A stretch of 64,000 nucleotides of DNA from Acheta domesticus (GCA_031308135.1 JAHLJT010008756.1:107338415-107402414); one strand, 5' to 3'; positions 10,241 to 23,345 are shown, counted from the stretch's first letter. Translations and numbers: made by a program. The notes: generated by a model not told the origin, from the sequence alone.

Positions 10241-11811
10241 TTCTGAAGCCTTCATGGGTTCCTAGCTACATTTTAGAGTGACTAATAGACTCTACTAGTT
10301 CATTAATCAACTGAAATATTACATAATATGTATTTCGATGTGTATCTATGGTAGACAATGACACAATCACATTTAGATTCTGACGAAGAGGAAGATGACT
10401 TATAGACCCCGTTGTGGCTTCAAAGTCCTCACATTCGTTCCTTGTAACCTAATAAGTGTCTATTGGTCATTTGGTAGGCATTGGATACAGTAACGTCACT
10501 CACAGATTTAGAGTGTGAGCTGCATCGGACCATCATCAATAATGTATCACAGAGCAGTGTTTCCCCACGCACTACCAGCGCGGGCTAACTACCAATCAGA
10601 AATCTCGTAACAATAATTATAAGGAAGAACCTTTTACTTCTTTCGGAGTTGTCAAGTGTCATTGAGAATGAAATCCTGCAAATTTTCACAATTTCGCTTC
10701 ATATTTCACTTCTTTTTGTTTAATTAGCTTGATAATGAAAAATATTTAAAATTTGTTTCTGAATTATAAAACTAACATTTGTATGTTTGAAAATATATCA
10801 ATCAGAATTTTAAAATACATTTTATTTCTTCTTTTCTAATTCAAAAATTGATCACATAAAGCATAAGTAGTTTTTACACGAGAAGAAAAGTGCTAGAAAG
10901 TAGAACATTAACCGTAACAGGTATTAATGTCGTATCCTCAGACGTTTTCCATTGATTTTTGAAATGAAATCCCCGGAAGCTTAGTTCGAATTGGAATGCA
11001 TGAGACGAACACTATAAACGCAAATGTCTCTTCAAGGGTGAAAGCAATTAAACATTGTTTTAAACGCAATAAAAAATATTTTACCACATTATAACAAGCA
11101 TCTGCAACAGAAGCAACATATTCAGCATTTTTGTTGCACTCTCATTTGTTGTTTCACAAAAGAAGTGCGAAAAATACATATATACTTTTTAAATTCAAAC
11201 GTTTAAACGAAAATAGCTTTCTTACATTGAATTCGGTGTATTCACATTCAACATAATTGAACTAACGATGCGCAATACGTATTTTGACCGTAAATGAAAT
11301 CATTTGCGCGAACTGACGGTGACCGTCACTATCGCCTTCTGTTGTCAGTGCGGCGTTGCCACAATGGGTTGCCACAAGCAACACTGGTCCCTGGATTGGT
11401 ATTTTTATTAATTTTATTTTACATTTAAAGACAGTACAACGTTGAGCTCTTCAGGCTCTTCAGTTGATTGGCCGAGCAACTTTGCATCAGAAAATTGTGA
11501 AGGGGGTAACTGTTTGTTACCTCCCTGATAGTGATTACATGTGTTGTACCTTCAACCAAGGTTATTGCGAGGGAATTATGTTAGAGCAATGACAGGATTA
11601 AAAAGAAAATACGATGGGAGGGACAGGTAATTGCTAGAAATGTTCTTACCTAATCTAATGTCAGAGAGATACTGAAGGAAAATATGGAATGGGAGTCTGT
11701 TTCTTAGGCGGGAGAGTGGGGGCTGATCGGTTCCTATTTCGTAAGTGACTGCTCCTTGTACATGATTTAAATTATTGAAAAAATTATGTGCCAGCTTCGT
11801 AATAAAGGAAG
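10241..11811. other. No gene seen; AT-rich
   Basis: AT-rich sequence with no protein-like frame and no boundary of a known repeat. Short GC-richer patches at 10450-10600 and 11300-11400 have no recognised feature. Confidence 0.4.
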
Positions 11812-12027
11812 TATGGTCCGATTAAAATAAGTTGGTGATTGACAGCTGTGCTTCTGAAGCTGTAGCTTCATACAATACGAGAGTACAATGTGGTTTCTTT
11901 AATAAGTATTTATTTCAAGTGTTTACTTTCGTGTCCCGGGAACACGTGCTCTGTGGTACGCTACCTGTCAACATCCCTCCCTTCCATTCGCAAACGTCAA
12001 TCACCAACTTATTTTAATCGGACCATA
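11812..12027. mobile_element. Tc1/mariner-type MITE
   Basis: Perfect 30-bp terminal inverted repeats begin TGGTCCGATTAAAATAAGTT (11814 onward, and reverse-complemented ending 12025). Each is flanked by TA, the Tc1/mariner target duplication. The internal ~150 bp is non-coding. Perfect TIRs point to recent activity or selection by a helper transposase. Confidence 0.88.
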
Positions 12028-12539
12028 ATTGGTTCTATTGCAAGATCGTTGTGGAGGGTCTTATTGCTGACAAACCAGGGGGCATTTACTGTTTTCTTAA
12101 AATTTCGTTTTGGAAGATTTGTAACTTGTTTAATGTGGTTGGGGCAGCTGAAACTGAATTGGTATGGTAGACACATGTTCCAAACCAGCAATTTTGATTC
12201 CGCTAGCAACAAAATGCAAATGGATAGGAAAAAAATAATACTTTAATATAATATTGTTAGATTCATCAAAACTTCTAGTTTTGATTAGTGGGGACTTTTC
12301 AGTAGTGCAATGGGAAATGATCCATCCGTTTTCATATTTAACTCAATAAAATAATGCACTTTAGAATAGATTTAAGGTTTATTTAATATTAAACGTAAAA
12401 TTTCTTTTCAAAATTCTAATGACACATCCAAAATACCTCCAAGCACATCTCAAAAGACATTACCATTGAAGTGACACCCTCTCAAACCAAACGGGAAATT
12501 CGAATGTCCCATTTCGATTTTTTCCTCGATTTTAGAAAA
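12028..12539. other. No gene seen
   Basis: AT-rich sequence without coding signal or recognised repeat. Confidence 0.4.
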
Positions 12540-13162
12540 TACAGAGTGCACCGAAAATGGAACCGGCACCACTTTATTTGCCGTTCTTTTCTACATAAAT
12601 TAAAGAAAAAATAGGAGATGTTTCTAAGAAAATACTTATTGAAAATTTAAAAATTGTATATGTTTGAAGCACAATTACGCTAGAAATACTCATATTTTCG
12701 AGAAGACCTAATTTTGATGAACACATTCATTAAGAAAAAAAAACTAACTTTCTTAATTCTAGTTGTAGAAAGACGCCAAAGAAATTTGATTTTTTGCAAT
12801 TTTCGAAAAATTAGGTATTTAAAAAAATGATCTATTTCTTGCGCATCCTTTACGGTATCTAAGGTAAAAATTTAATGTAACTATTTGGTACCGTTTTCAG
12901 AGAAAAAAAATTAAAAAAATATAACATTGCCTTTACTTCGCGCAAAATTACGTGAAAACTACTCATAATTTCGAAAAATTGAACATGACATTGTTGCAAG
13001 TCTTTAATTATCCTATCCGACAACCTATCCGACAACAAAATTTAATCAACAAAGGTACCATTATTTGAAAATTTTGAAAATGTCCGAGAGGTTTTGTGTA
13101 AAGTACCTCCAAAATTAAAATATCGGTTTCAAATTCCATGGGAATTACCGAGATCGTTACAT
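12540..13162 (+). repeat. R1 family, copy 2
   Basis: Carries TTCTAGTTGTAGAAAGACGCC near 12757, GCAATTTTCGAAAAATTAGG, and the downstream R1 block ending AAAATATCGGTTTCAAATTC and a GAGATCG word, as in the copies at 42 and 60 kb. A 12-base duplication (CCTATCCGACAA) lies at 13012-13035. Confidence 0.7.
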
Positions 13163-13200
13163 TATTGCTATAGCGATCTCGGCCACTTGGGATCGGCAAA
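13163..13200 (-). mobile_element. Head fragment of tRNA-derived SINE
   Basis: On the minus strand GCCGATCCCAAGTGGCCGAG and the following ATCGCTATAGCAAT match the 5' head of the SINE at 39352-39512. It includes the A box and ends before the B box. It also forms a hairpin with the R1-derived GAGATCG just to the left. Confidence 0.6.
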
Positions 13201-13377
13201 CTGCTTGTTTGTTTCGAGAAATTTTACCGAGGGCCTGGGTGTCTAACGAAACCATTGACACTTCTCACCTAGCGGGAGGATGCACAGTTTTCCTTCAATT
13301 TGTTCGTGCATCGGAAATTAGTAATAAAGATGAATGGATTTGGAATGAATCCGTTCTTGCTCTTCCAGTGTCCGCTG

Positions 13378-13565
13378 CCCTTGGGAGCTCGTTGGCCGCG
13401 CGGCGGCCGCGCAGGGCGGTGGCGGCGCGAGCGGAGGTCAATCGGCGGCGCCTCAGAAGTCGGCCGGAGGGAGGCGGCCAGGTCCCGGCGCCGGTCAAGA
13501 ACGCCGCTCACCCGCCCGCCCGCCCGCTCGCCACGGCGACATTCGCACGCGCGCACGCCTGTGCC
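13378..13565. other. CpG-rich island
   Basis: Very high GC with many CpG (GGCGCC, GCGCGC words) inside AT-rich surroundings. Several overlapping frames are open in both directions because stops are rare in such sequence; none shows a known protein. Confidence 0.6.
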
Positions 13566-13721
13566 ACTGGCGGTCGGCTGCCAATGCGCTCAATGCAGGC
13601 ACCGGCTGACGTGGCTCAGGGCGTCAACTGAAGTGCCTTTGAATGGAAGGTCCTGGGAATGGAGTCGCAACGGCGGCGGCAGGATCTTCGACTCGAACTA
13701 GGACAGGATCAGCTGGAGAAA

Positions 13722-13815
13722 TATTCTAGAGGCCGGTTGCTTTGATCGGTAGTTTCCCGTGGTTTCTCCGACCGGTACCAGGCGAATGCCGGAGCAGTAC
13801 GCTAACAAACGGACC
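13722..13815 (+). repeat. B family (SINE-like) copy 1
   Basis: Order of shared words: TTCTAGAGGCCGGTTGCT, GATCGGTAGTTTCCCGTGGT, TTCTCC, CCAGGCGAATGCCGGAGCAG, TACGCTAA. The same order occurs at 21118, 23778 and 38925 and reverse-complemented at 20376. Confidence 0.75.
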
Positions 13816-14879
13816 GGGCGGTTTTTTTTGTCCTTAAATTCGTTCAGACCATACAGATTCGTTCAGACTCGCTTTTTCAATTTATTTCGACATTTATTGT
13901 CTTTCAGAGTAATGAATATATTATAATTAGGGTCGGATTTTAATGAAATGTCATTTTTTCGTTTCACTTTAGAAAAATTACGTTTCGAATAGAAATTCAT
14001 TTTATGTTATGACTAAAGGAAAAAACCCGTTTGTACGTAATGTTTTTGCATTTTCCGTCAGTTTTGAGTAATATAATTTTTTAACGTTTCCATAATTTTA
14101 ATGCATTTTTTGACGATTTCATCGATTTTAATATAATTTTTTATGGCACTTGCTTTAAACAATATTTACGAGATACAACAAATGTTCATCGCATGAATTC
14201 CTGAGTAGTCTATTCGATTTCTTGGCATATATATTGTACTATCAGCCGTTGTGAGTACTACGTAATCTAAGGTTCTGGTGACGCCTGTAAGCGCCAATCT
14301 CAATTCGGCCAATTTCGCGATAAATAAAAGCAGAGATTTTAAAGAATAGTCCAAACCAAAAGTTGAGAAGCTGAGTTCATTTGAACAAAAGGAAGAAGCT
14401 TCGATTACATCAGTAACATATCCAACATAACGTCTGACACAATTAAGCACTCAAGCACATTCGATTTTCTTAATCACCGTTCGACACTGGACTGCCACAA
14501 GAGTCTGTTCTGAACCGCAGTCCCATTGCGCTTTAGCTTAATCTCATCAGGTCACATTTCTGTCAGGATTCGGTTGGTGGAAAGAAGTGCCTGCAAGGGT
14601 ATGCCATTATTACGACGCGTCATGAGTGAAAGACCACTGCCGTAATGGCGGATAAGCTCTGAATAACTTACAAAGGCAGGTAAAACAATCGAAACTTGTA
14701 GTGAAGTCAACTATATCAAGGACCTTGTTCAACTTCTGTTGCAAGAAATTCGCTGTTTTTATTTTGAGTATTCTTTAGCTGAGCCTGTAGCATACAGCAA
14801 TGTGCAGGGAGTCACGCTTAGCCCATTTCGAAAACCATTACACGGGGAAACAATGGTGTTCCACAGGGGCCAGCTCTGG
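13816..14879. other. No gene seen
   Basis: AT-rich to mixed sequence without coding signal. The stretch at 14166-14450 is open on the minus strand but has no recognisable domain. Confidence 0.4.
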
Positions 14880-15225
14880 GGCAAAGGTCCCGTTGCGCCT
14901 CGGGCCGCTCGCGTCAGCTTGCGTTTCTGCGAGGAGGAAGGGGGGCGTGGCAGCTGCCCTGGCGTGGCGTGGCGTGGGCGAGCATTGCGTGCAGAGAGGC
15001 ACGCGACCGCCGTCGCGCCGCCGCCGCCGGCCAGCCGTCCGTCCGCCGGGGCCACGGCCGCCTGCAGACATTTGCTCAGCGGCGCAGAGGCGCAGGGGGC
15101 TTTATGGGGCGGAGGTATGCAGCTGCGCTAACGCACGCACGGCTCCGCCCCGCTCCCTCTCCACCCACCGCGCGTCACACAGCCCCCGACCCGCGCCGCG
15201 CTGCGCCGCGCCGCCCTTGACCTGC
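14880..15225. other. CpG-rich island
   Basis: Dense CpG with runs such as CGCCGCCGCCGCCGG. Overlapping open frames on both strands are composition artefacts. It could be an unmethylated promoter or a repeat fragment. Confidence 0.55.
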
Positions 15226-18200
15226 ACGCGAATGCTACTCCCCTCGTTATCCTCAAGGAGAGACGGAATGGCACAGACTCGCCGACGGAGAATTTTATTA
15301 ATGATAGCTAGGTCACTGATTTTTAACAAGTGAACGCTTCAGCAATAGGCAAGAATTCATGGCGTAGAAGGGGTGGAAATTATACATAAATAAAATGAAA
15401 CTATGTTTTGAAAAACTTGAGATATACAAAATGTCTTATTGAAGTATTTGGTGGTCTGATTAAGTAAGAAAAGCATAAGTTGCATTTATAAATAGACATA
15501 TTTTAGCTTTCATATTCCATTTGTCCTTTACATTTTCACAATGTACCCATATGAACATATTTTGTGAATTTATCATTAATTATCATTCGTGCTCCTAAAG
15601 GTGTCCACCATGGGATGAAAAATATCCTATACATGAAAAATTACCACAACAATGCTTCTTTAGAAAGTGCTCATCTAAATAATTAGAACACTAAGGCTTT
15701 TAATTTTGAAAAAAAAACAACAAAAAACAACTAAACTTTCTACTGAACAATATTTCCTAATTTTTCTTTGCATGAATGTTAGGGAGCCCTATACGTGTTA
15801 TCACTTGTTCTTATTAACGGTTTTTATAGTAAAAACACAAACGTAGATTAAAATAATAGAATGAACGCTTTTCTGCCGTGATATATTTATTACGACATTT
15901 TCAAGATCCAATACTAAACAATTGTAGTAGAATATTATTGCATCATGAGGTTTTAACTGTCCAAACAAAGAAAGCGAGTTTTTTAAGTTTGAGGATCGAC
16001 TGCTTTTAAATGCAAAGCGTAATGAATTAATGTAAACACAATGCACGGCAATCGTCTGACACGCATCCCTTTACTAAAAATTTATAGTAATTATAATTAT
16101 GCGCAATGCATTACGTTTTTAGCTGTGGTGAATAGCAGGATATTCTACTATAGTCCGCTACAACATTTACTTAGATCTTGATAAATATAAAACATTTCAA
16201 TTTCATATTCAGAAACTTATTGAACTCTGTGTTCACAAGAAATAGCGACTACATTGCTCCAGAATTTGTCAACAGCTCTTATTTAATTAGTTTTGGATAA
16301 TAGACACTGAACGGCATGAAACAAAATTTTGGAGGTTTTCAATTTTTCATATATTGCTTGTGTAGTTTTCCACTGTAACGTTTCTACGGCTCTTGGCTTC
16401 GTGCTATGTAACCATAGGGGTTTAGATAGTTAATCGTGATATCATTTAATAACTTTTTCAATGTTGTACAATAGCGTTTTTATTTTCGTATCTACTTATA
16501 TATTTTCGGAAAGTCATACGAACTTTTCAATTGATTCGAACAAAACCGCCTTAGTCCGTTAGTTGTATTCACAACTTTTGAGCTAAGGAATGAGCTTTTG
16601 GGTTTGCAGCTCAGAGAACTCAAGCGACGCTTTCAAAAACACTTTCTTTTCTTAATTTGATCCAGATGAATTTAGATTCTGCAACACTATTTGGTATCGG
16701 CTAGGGTTTAGGGAGAAAAATGCTTCCTTGTCCTAAAGAGGAGTATTGAAATAAACATGCGTCAAGGCACTTGCATCAATTACTGCGACAATTGCAGTTC
16801 AGGCAGACTAAGAACCAGTTACATCTTAATTCAATTCTGTTCTATGGTGAATGTATTTGTCTGTGTCCTTGTTTACGTCTCTCGGAAGATCAGATATAGT
16901 GACTCTAGTACAACGCAGTTACTGCAATTAACATTTATTTCAGACAATAGAAACATTGTCGAGCTACTACCGATCACAAAACGAACAATACTTCTAGGGT
17001 AAACTTAATTTGATATATTTACAATGGCTATTGTCGAACTTTCAACACATGCGAAACCATTCTTGAAAGGAGAAAGAAAAGAGAGGTATTTATGACCTAG
17101 TTGAACACGTAACACGGAACGTAGCGATATATCTGCCAACACAATGCTCTCACAGCCGCCCAGTGCTCTTCGCGGAGTTCTTGGAAACCGGTGCGATTTC
17201 TTTCTTTCACAGGAGACCGCCCTAAATCTTCGGAGCCGGCTGTTTCCTTCACACTTCACCGAAGGGCTTCCCGCCTTCAATGCGACCCGAGCAGACGCGC
17301 GGCGCGTATGTCTCGTGGCTAAGAAGCCTAAGAAGCCTAATGGCACAGAGGGAGCACGCTGTCCGGGTCTGCCAGCTTGAAGGGACGAAATTCGATGTTT
17401 TTCGTTCACGATTTAAAACTCAGAAGCCATAGCTGTTCCAGGTAGAAGTAAATGAGTTGAAATTATTGTGACGCACTATTTATAATATTGATTTATAAGA
17501 TTTGAGTACAGATTCCCCAAATTACATTTTCATTTGCGAAGTGATACATTGGTGATTGATTCGTGGTATATAATTACCAAAAGTACATTAGTATCCAAAG
17601 TAAAGTGGCTTTGGAACACAATACTTTTTCTGTTGAGGCATAAATAAATCTTCTGATTGTTAAAATCCAGTTGTTTCAGTTTCTTATCAAGCAAGGGTAA
17701 ATTAGTCCAATAAATGATATTGTAATAGTTTATAATAATAATAATAATAGTTATTACATCAATTATGTTTTTCTTTAACACCAATACATACTATTATTTA
17801 AAAATGGAGTTTTTGTAACATAAGAAGAACATTAATTCGTCCATGGAACTCTACACATGGCAATATCATCGGTTAGTTAATTAATACACAGATTCATGAT
17901 ATTTAAGACAACTTAATTTTAATGTTAAACTAAAATACTTTTTAAGTAATTACAAAATTAATGTTTTTTAGTGAAATTATAGTGTTTAAAAATGTGTATT
18001 ACGTTACCCTCTAAAAACGAACTAGGGCTACTAGTAACTCAAACAAAATAGTTTCATAATTTAGAAATATTTTAACCATAGTGTAATGTGATTTAACTCC
18101 CATGGAATAAACCTTTTTCTATTTAATGGATTATTTTTCTTTTTTTCCGACGGAGAACAACGATTTTTGGAACAGACTGCTGCAATTAATTAGACTTAGG

Positions 18201-19357
18201 AAAGGTAAGCTGAATTGAATTGCAATTGAGTTCAACTCTGTGGTAGGAATATAGGAAATAAATTAATGTCAATATATTAATAATAATAATAATAACAACA
18301 ACAATTGTCTCCTGTATTATTTTATTAGTATACCTTTCCTTTGCCGTTCTCACACGGAATCAGTCTTTATAATTGAGATCTCCAAAGAAAGATAATTTCA
18401 AGGAGACGTGACGAATTGCACTTTAAAAATATGAAGGATTTGTTTAAAAAAACACATCTAATTATTCATGTCAAATGCAACCCGCAACAATTGTCAATGT
18501 TTTCGAGGCCTTATTATCAAATAACTTCTAAACAAAGTCTTCTAAGGCCTTAAAAACTAAAATTTTGAGAAGAAAGGTCAAAGGCCTCAAAGAAAAGTTT
18601 TTCACTCCATAATCTACAACATGAGACATTCTTGAACATTCAATTAAATTTTCGGTTCGGCGCATCGATACTACCAATGCCACCTAAATATTGCGGCCCT
18701 TGTTGCTGGTAGCCATTTTTGTGACGACACGCTTACAAGTAGAAGGCTTAGATTCCTCCGTCTTAAATTTTCACTTTCTGTATACACCGTGGTTTGTGGA
18801 GTCTGACGAGGTTTATTTGCATAATTATAAATTCAAGATTTGCTCTCCAGCTACAACTAGAAGTACTATTATAGTTGCTTGATACCTATGAAGATTGTTT
18901 CATATGCTTTTAGTGAAATTAACGTTTTGCCGTGGTCTATAAGTGCTGTGTACCTAATTGTAGAGGGATGTGGGTGTACAGTGAAGATTGTGTTTGTGGT
19001 TTACCTGTATCAGTATTTTCATTATCAGCAGTGATTCGATGAAAATTTCAAGTCAGCGGGCTTTTTCCCAAAAGTAAAAAGCTAATATTTTTGTGACTAT
19101 TACGAAAAGCTAATAGCTGTCAAAGAATATTGAATAATTACTTCAAATGTCTTTAAGGAATTGTTGTGAATTGTTCCAAGAACACTTTTCATGATACTGA
19201 ATAAACCTTAACTGAAAATTTCTTTTAAATATCAATTGTATTCTTTTTATTTTTATTTGATATTATGTTAGTATTTTGCAAGTTATCTTTAAACATTTTT
19301 AAACAAATAAACACTCATCGTTAACAGCTTTCCCTCTTAGAATAGAAATAGAAGCAT
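15226..19357. other. No gene seen; long AT-rich tract
   Basis: No protein-like frame of note. Contains short (TAA)n arrays at 17732-17749 and 18278-18303 and a moderately GC-rich patch at 17140-17380. Confidence 0.4.
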
Positions 19358-19588
19358 AAGAATGAGTGTGGGGTTTAATAATTAAATTTGTTCGAAGAAT
19401 GGTCACCCCGATCGCGATTCGAGCCTGAGCCTTCTGGTTTACGCCAGATTTTTGTAACCACTATGCTAACGACACAATCAATTCTTTCAATGTGTTGTTA
19501 GGCTGGTCGTAAACCAGGATACGCGGGTTCGAATCCCAGTCGAGGTGACAATGCTTTGAACAAATTTAATTATTAAAATACATTCTCA
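19358..19588. mobile_element. Head-to-head pair of tRNA-Thr-like SINEs
   Basis: Two inverted arms each hold a tRNA-like 3' half: CTGG, a GTAAACCAG anticodon arm, a GGTTCGAATCC-type B box, then a CGAGGTGAC-type end and an AACAAATTTAATTATTAA tail. The right arm is on plus (B box 19526-19537), the left on minus (19413-19424). The minus arm also keeps an A box, TTAGCATAGTGGTTA. The arm CTGG...CGTAAACCAG matches tRNA-Thr(CGT) with two loop bases missing. Outer ends align as an inverted repeat. These are pol III-derived retroposons, not functional tRNAs. Confidence 0.72.
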
Positions 19589-20004
19589 CTAACTAAGAAG
19601 GTCACAACTTGGACTTCTTTACGTCTGCAGAAAATATTCCCTTGCGTAAACGCGTTCAAAAAGGTGATGAGGTAGTGACAGTTTTATTTTATTAATCCTA
19701 ACACTACAATGAAACACATTGTTAAAAATATTTCTGTGTTATACTTAATATTCTTGCATGTAACATTCTACTGTTGTGTATTAACAGGCTTGGCAACTGA
19801 AATATATTTAAAATTAATTTTATAATCATCTTGCAGAGCATGAACCATTTTTTGAACGTGAAAATATCATAAGAGGCGCTGATTAATGTAATTATGATTT
19901 ATTATTTTAATTATTACTTCATTTATTATTTTGTCTCTTTGTTATTTTATTTATTTCCTCCTCGTTTAAATCAGTCAACGAAGCAGACAAATATGTTTAT
20001 GCCC
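19589..20004. other. No gene seen
   Basis: AT-rich, no coding signal or recognised repeat. Confidence 0.4.
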
Positions 20005-20280
20005 ACCGATGCCGGCGGCGCGTGCCACTGCGCGCCGGTGCAGCGTCGCGTGGCGCCAACAATGCGGAGCGCCGCGCGCCGTGCCGCCAAGCGCGCGCGC
20101 GCGCGGCCGCCGTGACAGGACAATGGGCGCGCCTTTGATCCGGCGCAGCGCGCACGCGGCCAGCAGCCTCGATGCACCGCTGACGCCAGGGCGCGGGCAT
20201 CCGCCTTCGTTACTCTTCCTGGCGCCGATCAAGGTGCAGCCCACTTGGCGCAAGGCGGGAGAAGTGCGCCGCAACTGACT
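20005..20280. other. CpG-rich island
   Basis: GC-rich with GCGCGCGCGCGCGGCC near 20090-20106. No recognised coding domain in any frame. Confidence 0.55.
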
Positions 20281-20375
20281 TGGCAATGCGTTAGGGATGC
20301 TGTTCAGAACCCTCCCTCTACGGCGTGTTATGATTCATTGTCTCTGGACGTGTCAACGGCTGTGCTCATTAGTCC

Positions 20376-20640
20376 CGTGAGTAGTTTTTGCGCCTGGAAA
20401 TGGCGGTGTTCCTCCCCCGCAGGACGATGAGACTCGGCGCCGACCTGGACGTTGGCTTGCGGAGGAATTCGGACGTGTGTTATGCATGGACTGTAAGTGT
20501 ATGGAAGAGCAAGAAGCTAGAACACGGAAGGGGAAGTAAAGATTGCGCGTGATCCGTGGCACGTTTGCTAAAGTACTGCTCCGGCATTCGTCTGGTATTT
20601 ATTGGAGAAACCACAGAAAACTATCGATCACAACAGCCAG
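20376..20640 (-). repeat. B family copy 2, inverted
   Basis: Read on minus: TGATCGATAGTTTTCTGTGG, TTTCTCCAATAAATACCAGA, CGAATGCCGGAGCAGTAC, then a longer tail with TTCCGTGTTCTAGCTTCTTG and CACACGTCCG. The tail parallels that of the copy at 21118. Confidence 0.7.
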
Positions 20641-21117
20641 CATCTGAATTTAGCCGCTTCTGCAGATAGTGGCTAAATTCGACCTAGCTTTCTACCTACT
20701 ATCGAAAACCGCCGCCTTTGAGATTCAAAAGCTAGGACTTCCGGTTACAGTCGCTACAGAGACAGCAGCAAATGGTACAAAACCATCCAGTTTCCTCGGC
20801 GAATTATAAGGTTTGTAGTAAATGATACAAACATCAGAGTTATATAGGAGGGAAAAGGAGAAGTAAAGTTTAGCAATAAACAGGTAATAGGAAACGAAGT
20901 TCCACATGCAATGTTCCCCTGATTTCTTCCAACTCACTTAGCACCAGTGTTCAGAATGTGCAACGAAGGTTCTCTGAGAACGTGATCTGCCGAACTATCA
21001 CGGGCAAAAGTAAGACGATTATCTCTGCTACATGATGTTTCCCACCATGCTCTGCCGACGGTTGCAGGATTTTCTGCACTAGCTAGACAGCTACGTCGAT
21101 TTCGGTCGCTGTCTGGA
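20641..21117. other. No gene seen
   Basis: Mixed composition, no coding signal. It separates two inverted B copies. Confidence 0.4.
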
Positions 21118-21500
21118 GGAAATTCTAGCCGCCGGTTGCTCTGATCGGTAGTTTTCCTTCGTTTCTCCAATCAACAACCGGTAAATATCGAAGCAGTACC
21201 CTAACAGGCCACAGATCGCGCGCGATATTTTCTTTTCCTTGTCCTGTCCTCACCTTTACTTGCAAACACTTGCACTTACATGCACTACACTACTACACAC
21301 GTCGGGATACCGGTCGTGCGCTTCGACCTTGTGCCGACTGGGGCGGTGCTCCGCTGGTGGGATACCTGGTTGTGGAAAGCCCCTAATGCCGACGGGAAGG
21401 TCGTCGCCGGATCTTGCTATCCAGTGCGGGAAGATCACCACCACCTCCAGAGAAAAAAATATGCACTGCACTTACGGATCTTATGACCTTAGCAGTTGAC
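21118..21500 (+). repeat. B family copy 3, longest
   Basis: Head words CTAGCCGCCGGTTGCT, GATCGGTAGTTTTCC and GAAGCAGTACCCTAACAGGC are followed by a ~250-bp body with ACACGTCGGGATACCGGTC, GGGGCGGTGCTCCG and, at its end, TTATGACCTTAGCAGTT. The last word recalls the end of common orthopteran SINEs from memory. Confidence 0.7.
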
Positions 21501-22049
21501 GCGCCCGGAATCATCAATCAATCACATGTTCATTGGAAAAAATGTAATAGTCTTCGATCCCTCTGTATGCCTTAGACGTTTGTAACAGGTATTCTGAGAC
21601 ATCTGTATCTAATTCGCTTAGGATAAATGACGGTTTGTACAATTTACACTCGTCATTGCTACAAAACGGTGTCCCAAGGTGCATCAAATAGAATTTAGTC
21701 CGTAAAATGTATTTTGCATAGTATACTATCATGACGCGCACAACAATTCTTGACACATGTTTCCGTTACAATACACCTTACCGTCACGACAACTTGAAAA
21801 CGGTGCGTCCAAGATCTTAAAATCCAGTCTATGTTCATTTTAAGCAATCCTGGAGGAGAAGACATACATAGTTATGGCATTCTTATTCATGTCTCGTAAT
21901 CACTGTGGGCTATACTGCTTTTTGCTTTTGCTTTCCACTGAATGCTAATGTGTTAACGGAAATGAATGGTGATGGATAAGCGATGAATGATTATTAATGG
22001 AGTAGAGGTTCAGTTGCGATAAGGGCGGGGGGGGGGGAGAAGTATGCGA
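21501..22049. other. No gene seen
   Basis: AT-rich, no coding signal. Ends in a poly-G run at about 22025-22039. Confidence 0.4.
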
Positions 22050-22165
22050 ATACAGCCTTGCAGCAGCCACGGTGAAAGCACCCATGGCACATGCGGGACT
22101 CAAACCGGCGCCCTTCGCCTTCGAGTACTTGGACGCGGATCCGTGCACCCACGCTACCGAGATTG
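22050..22165 (-). mobile_element. tRNA-derived SINE, second type
   Basis: On the minus strand an A-box-like TCGGTAGCGTGGGTGCACGG is followed about 45 bases later by a B box, GGTTTGAGTCCC, then a short unique tail. Acceptor pairing is poor and the gap between boxes is long, as in SINE heads. Confidence 0.6.
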
Positions 22166-23138
22166 AAAACAAAAAAATAAATTATGAATTCCGTTGACTT
22201 TTTTGTTCAGAATGACAAGGTTCATTAGTTACAGTCAGAAAAATGCTTAATCGCAGTGAACCGCTGTTTGCTGTGTACATACAGTTAGTGAAAAATGGCT
22301 CAAACATAGATTTAATTGCTGAAGCAATGTTGACGCTCATTACATCACCTCACAAATTATTTACTTAATGTGGCTTCATTTCATATTAATATTTTCCGTT
22401 TGCACGAAAAACATGAAAAACGTTCATATTAATCATGCCAACATTGTTGTGAGTTATTAATATTTTTTCTCAGTGTACGGTCGATGGTAAATGAAAAAAG
22501 CACTACATGTTATACATGAAACTTTTAATTGGTATTACACATTTCTAATAATACTATTAATTTCAAAACCTGAAAATTGATTTACGCAAACAGAAAACGT
22601 GGGAATTATGCATACTTTGAAGTATTGCTGATATATTTAAAATTTATCTGAATTAAAACCCCTGTTTATCATGTGTTTTAAATGCAATACTCTTTCTCTG
22701 GAAGGGAGGATTCTGCAGCCATTGCCGCATTTCAAACCATTGCCGCATATCAAAGATGCCAGTCGAAGACATTTTAGAAGAACGTACTGTGATGAAATAT
22801 TTACTCATCTATCGGTCCTGAAGATTGAAATTCCAATCAACGTAAATCTCTTACGATTATTTTATCCCTTAGAATGGCTCGTGGAAAGCGTTGTTCGATA
22901 ATATATAGAGCTTTCCATTACAATCGTCTCAGTTTCTATATGTGTGTGATGAAACAAAAGCTCAGGTAGGCCAAGTGTGCTAGAAATGGTGAAAGGAATT
23001 CTTTATGCACGCCATATGTCTGCCTTAACTCCAGGCGTGGATATTAAATAAATAAGGAGACCAGTCCGGGGAACACTGCTAAGTGAGAAAAGTCTGATTA
23101 ATCCATATAAATACATACATATGATTATTTAGGTATTG
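22166..23138. other. No gene seen
   Basis: AT-rich. A short tandem of CCATTGCCGCAT lies at 22718-22750. No coding signal. Confidence 0.4.
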
Positions 23139-23345
23139 GTCTGTTTTACTCTGGCTGCCGGAATTTCCATCGTCCGCGTCACCGCACCACGTCGCTGCCT
23201 TCAGTCCTTCTCCCTCCTCTCCCCGCGACCCCGTCACCCTCACATCTCGGTTCTATCACTCCGCCGCAAATCACATACAGTGGAATCTCTTAGTACAAGT
23301 GCGTCTCTTACACTTAGGGCAGCGATGCGAACGCCAATAGCCAAA
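23139..23345 (+). repeat. Direct repeat A, copy 1
   Basis: About 200 bp, beginning TCTGTTTTACTCTGGCTGCC and ending GCGAACGCCAATAG. Near-identical to 24207-24412, with scattered substitutions and small indels. Confidence 0.88.

Noticed and set aside
10552..10590. CAGTGTTTCCCC word as a hAT end
   Set aside because: No inverted partner or 8-bp duplication nearby.
19400..19545. Functional tRNA-Thr genes
   Set aside because: Acceptor stems do not pair, anticodon loops lack bases, and shared AT-rich tails mark retroposons.
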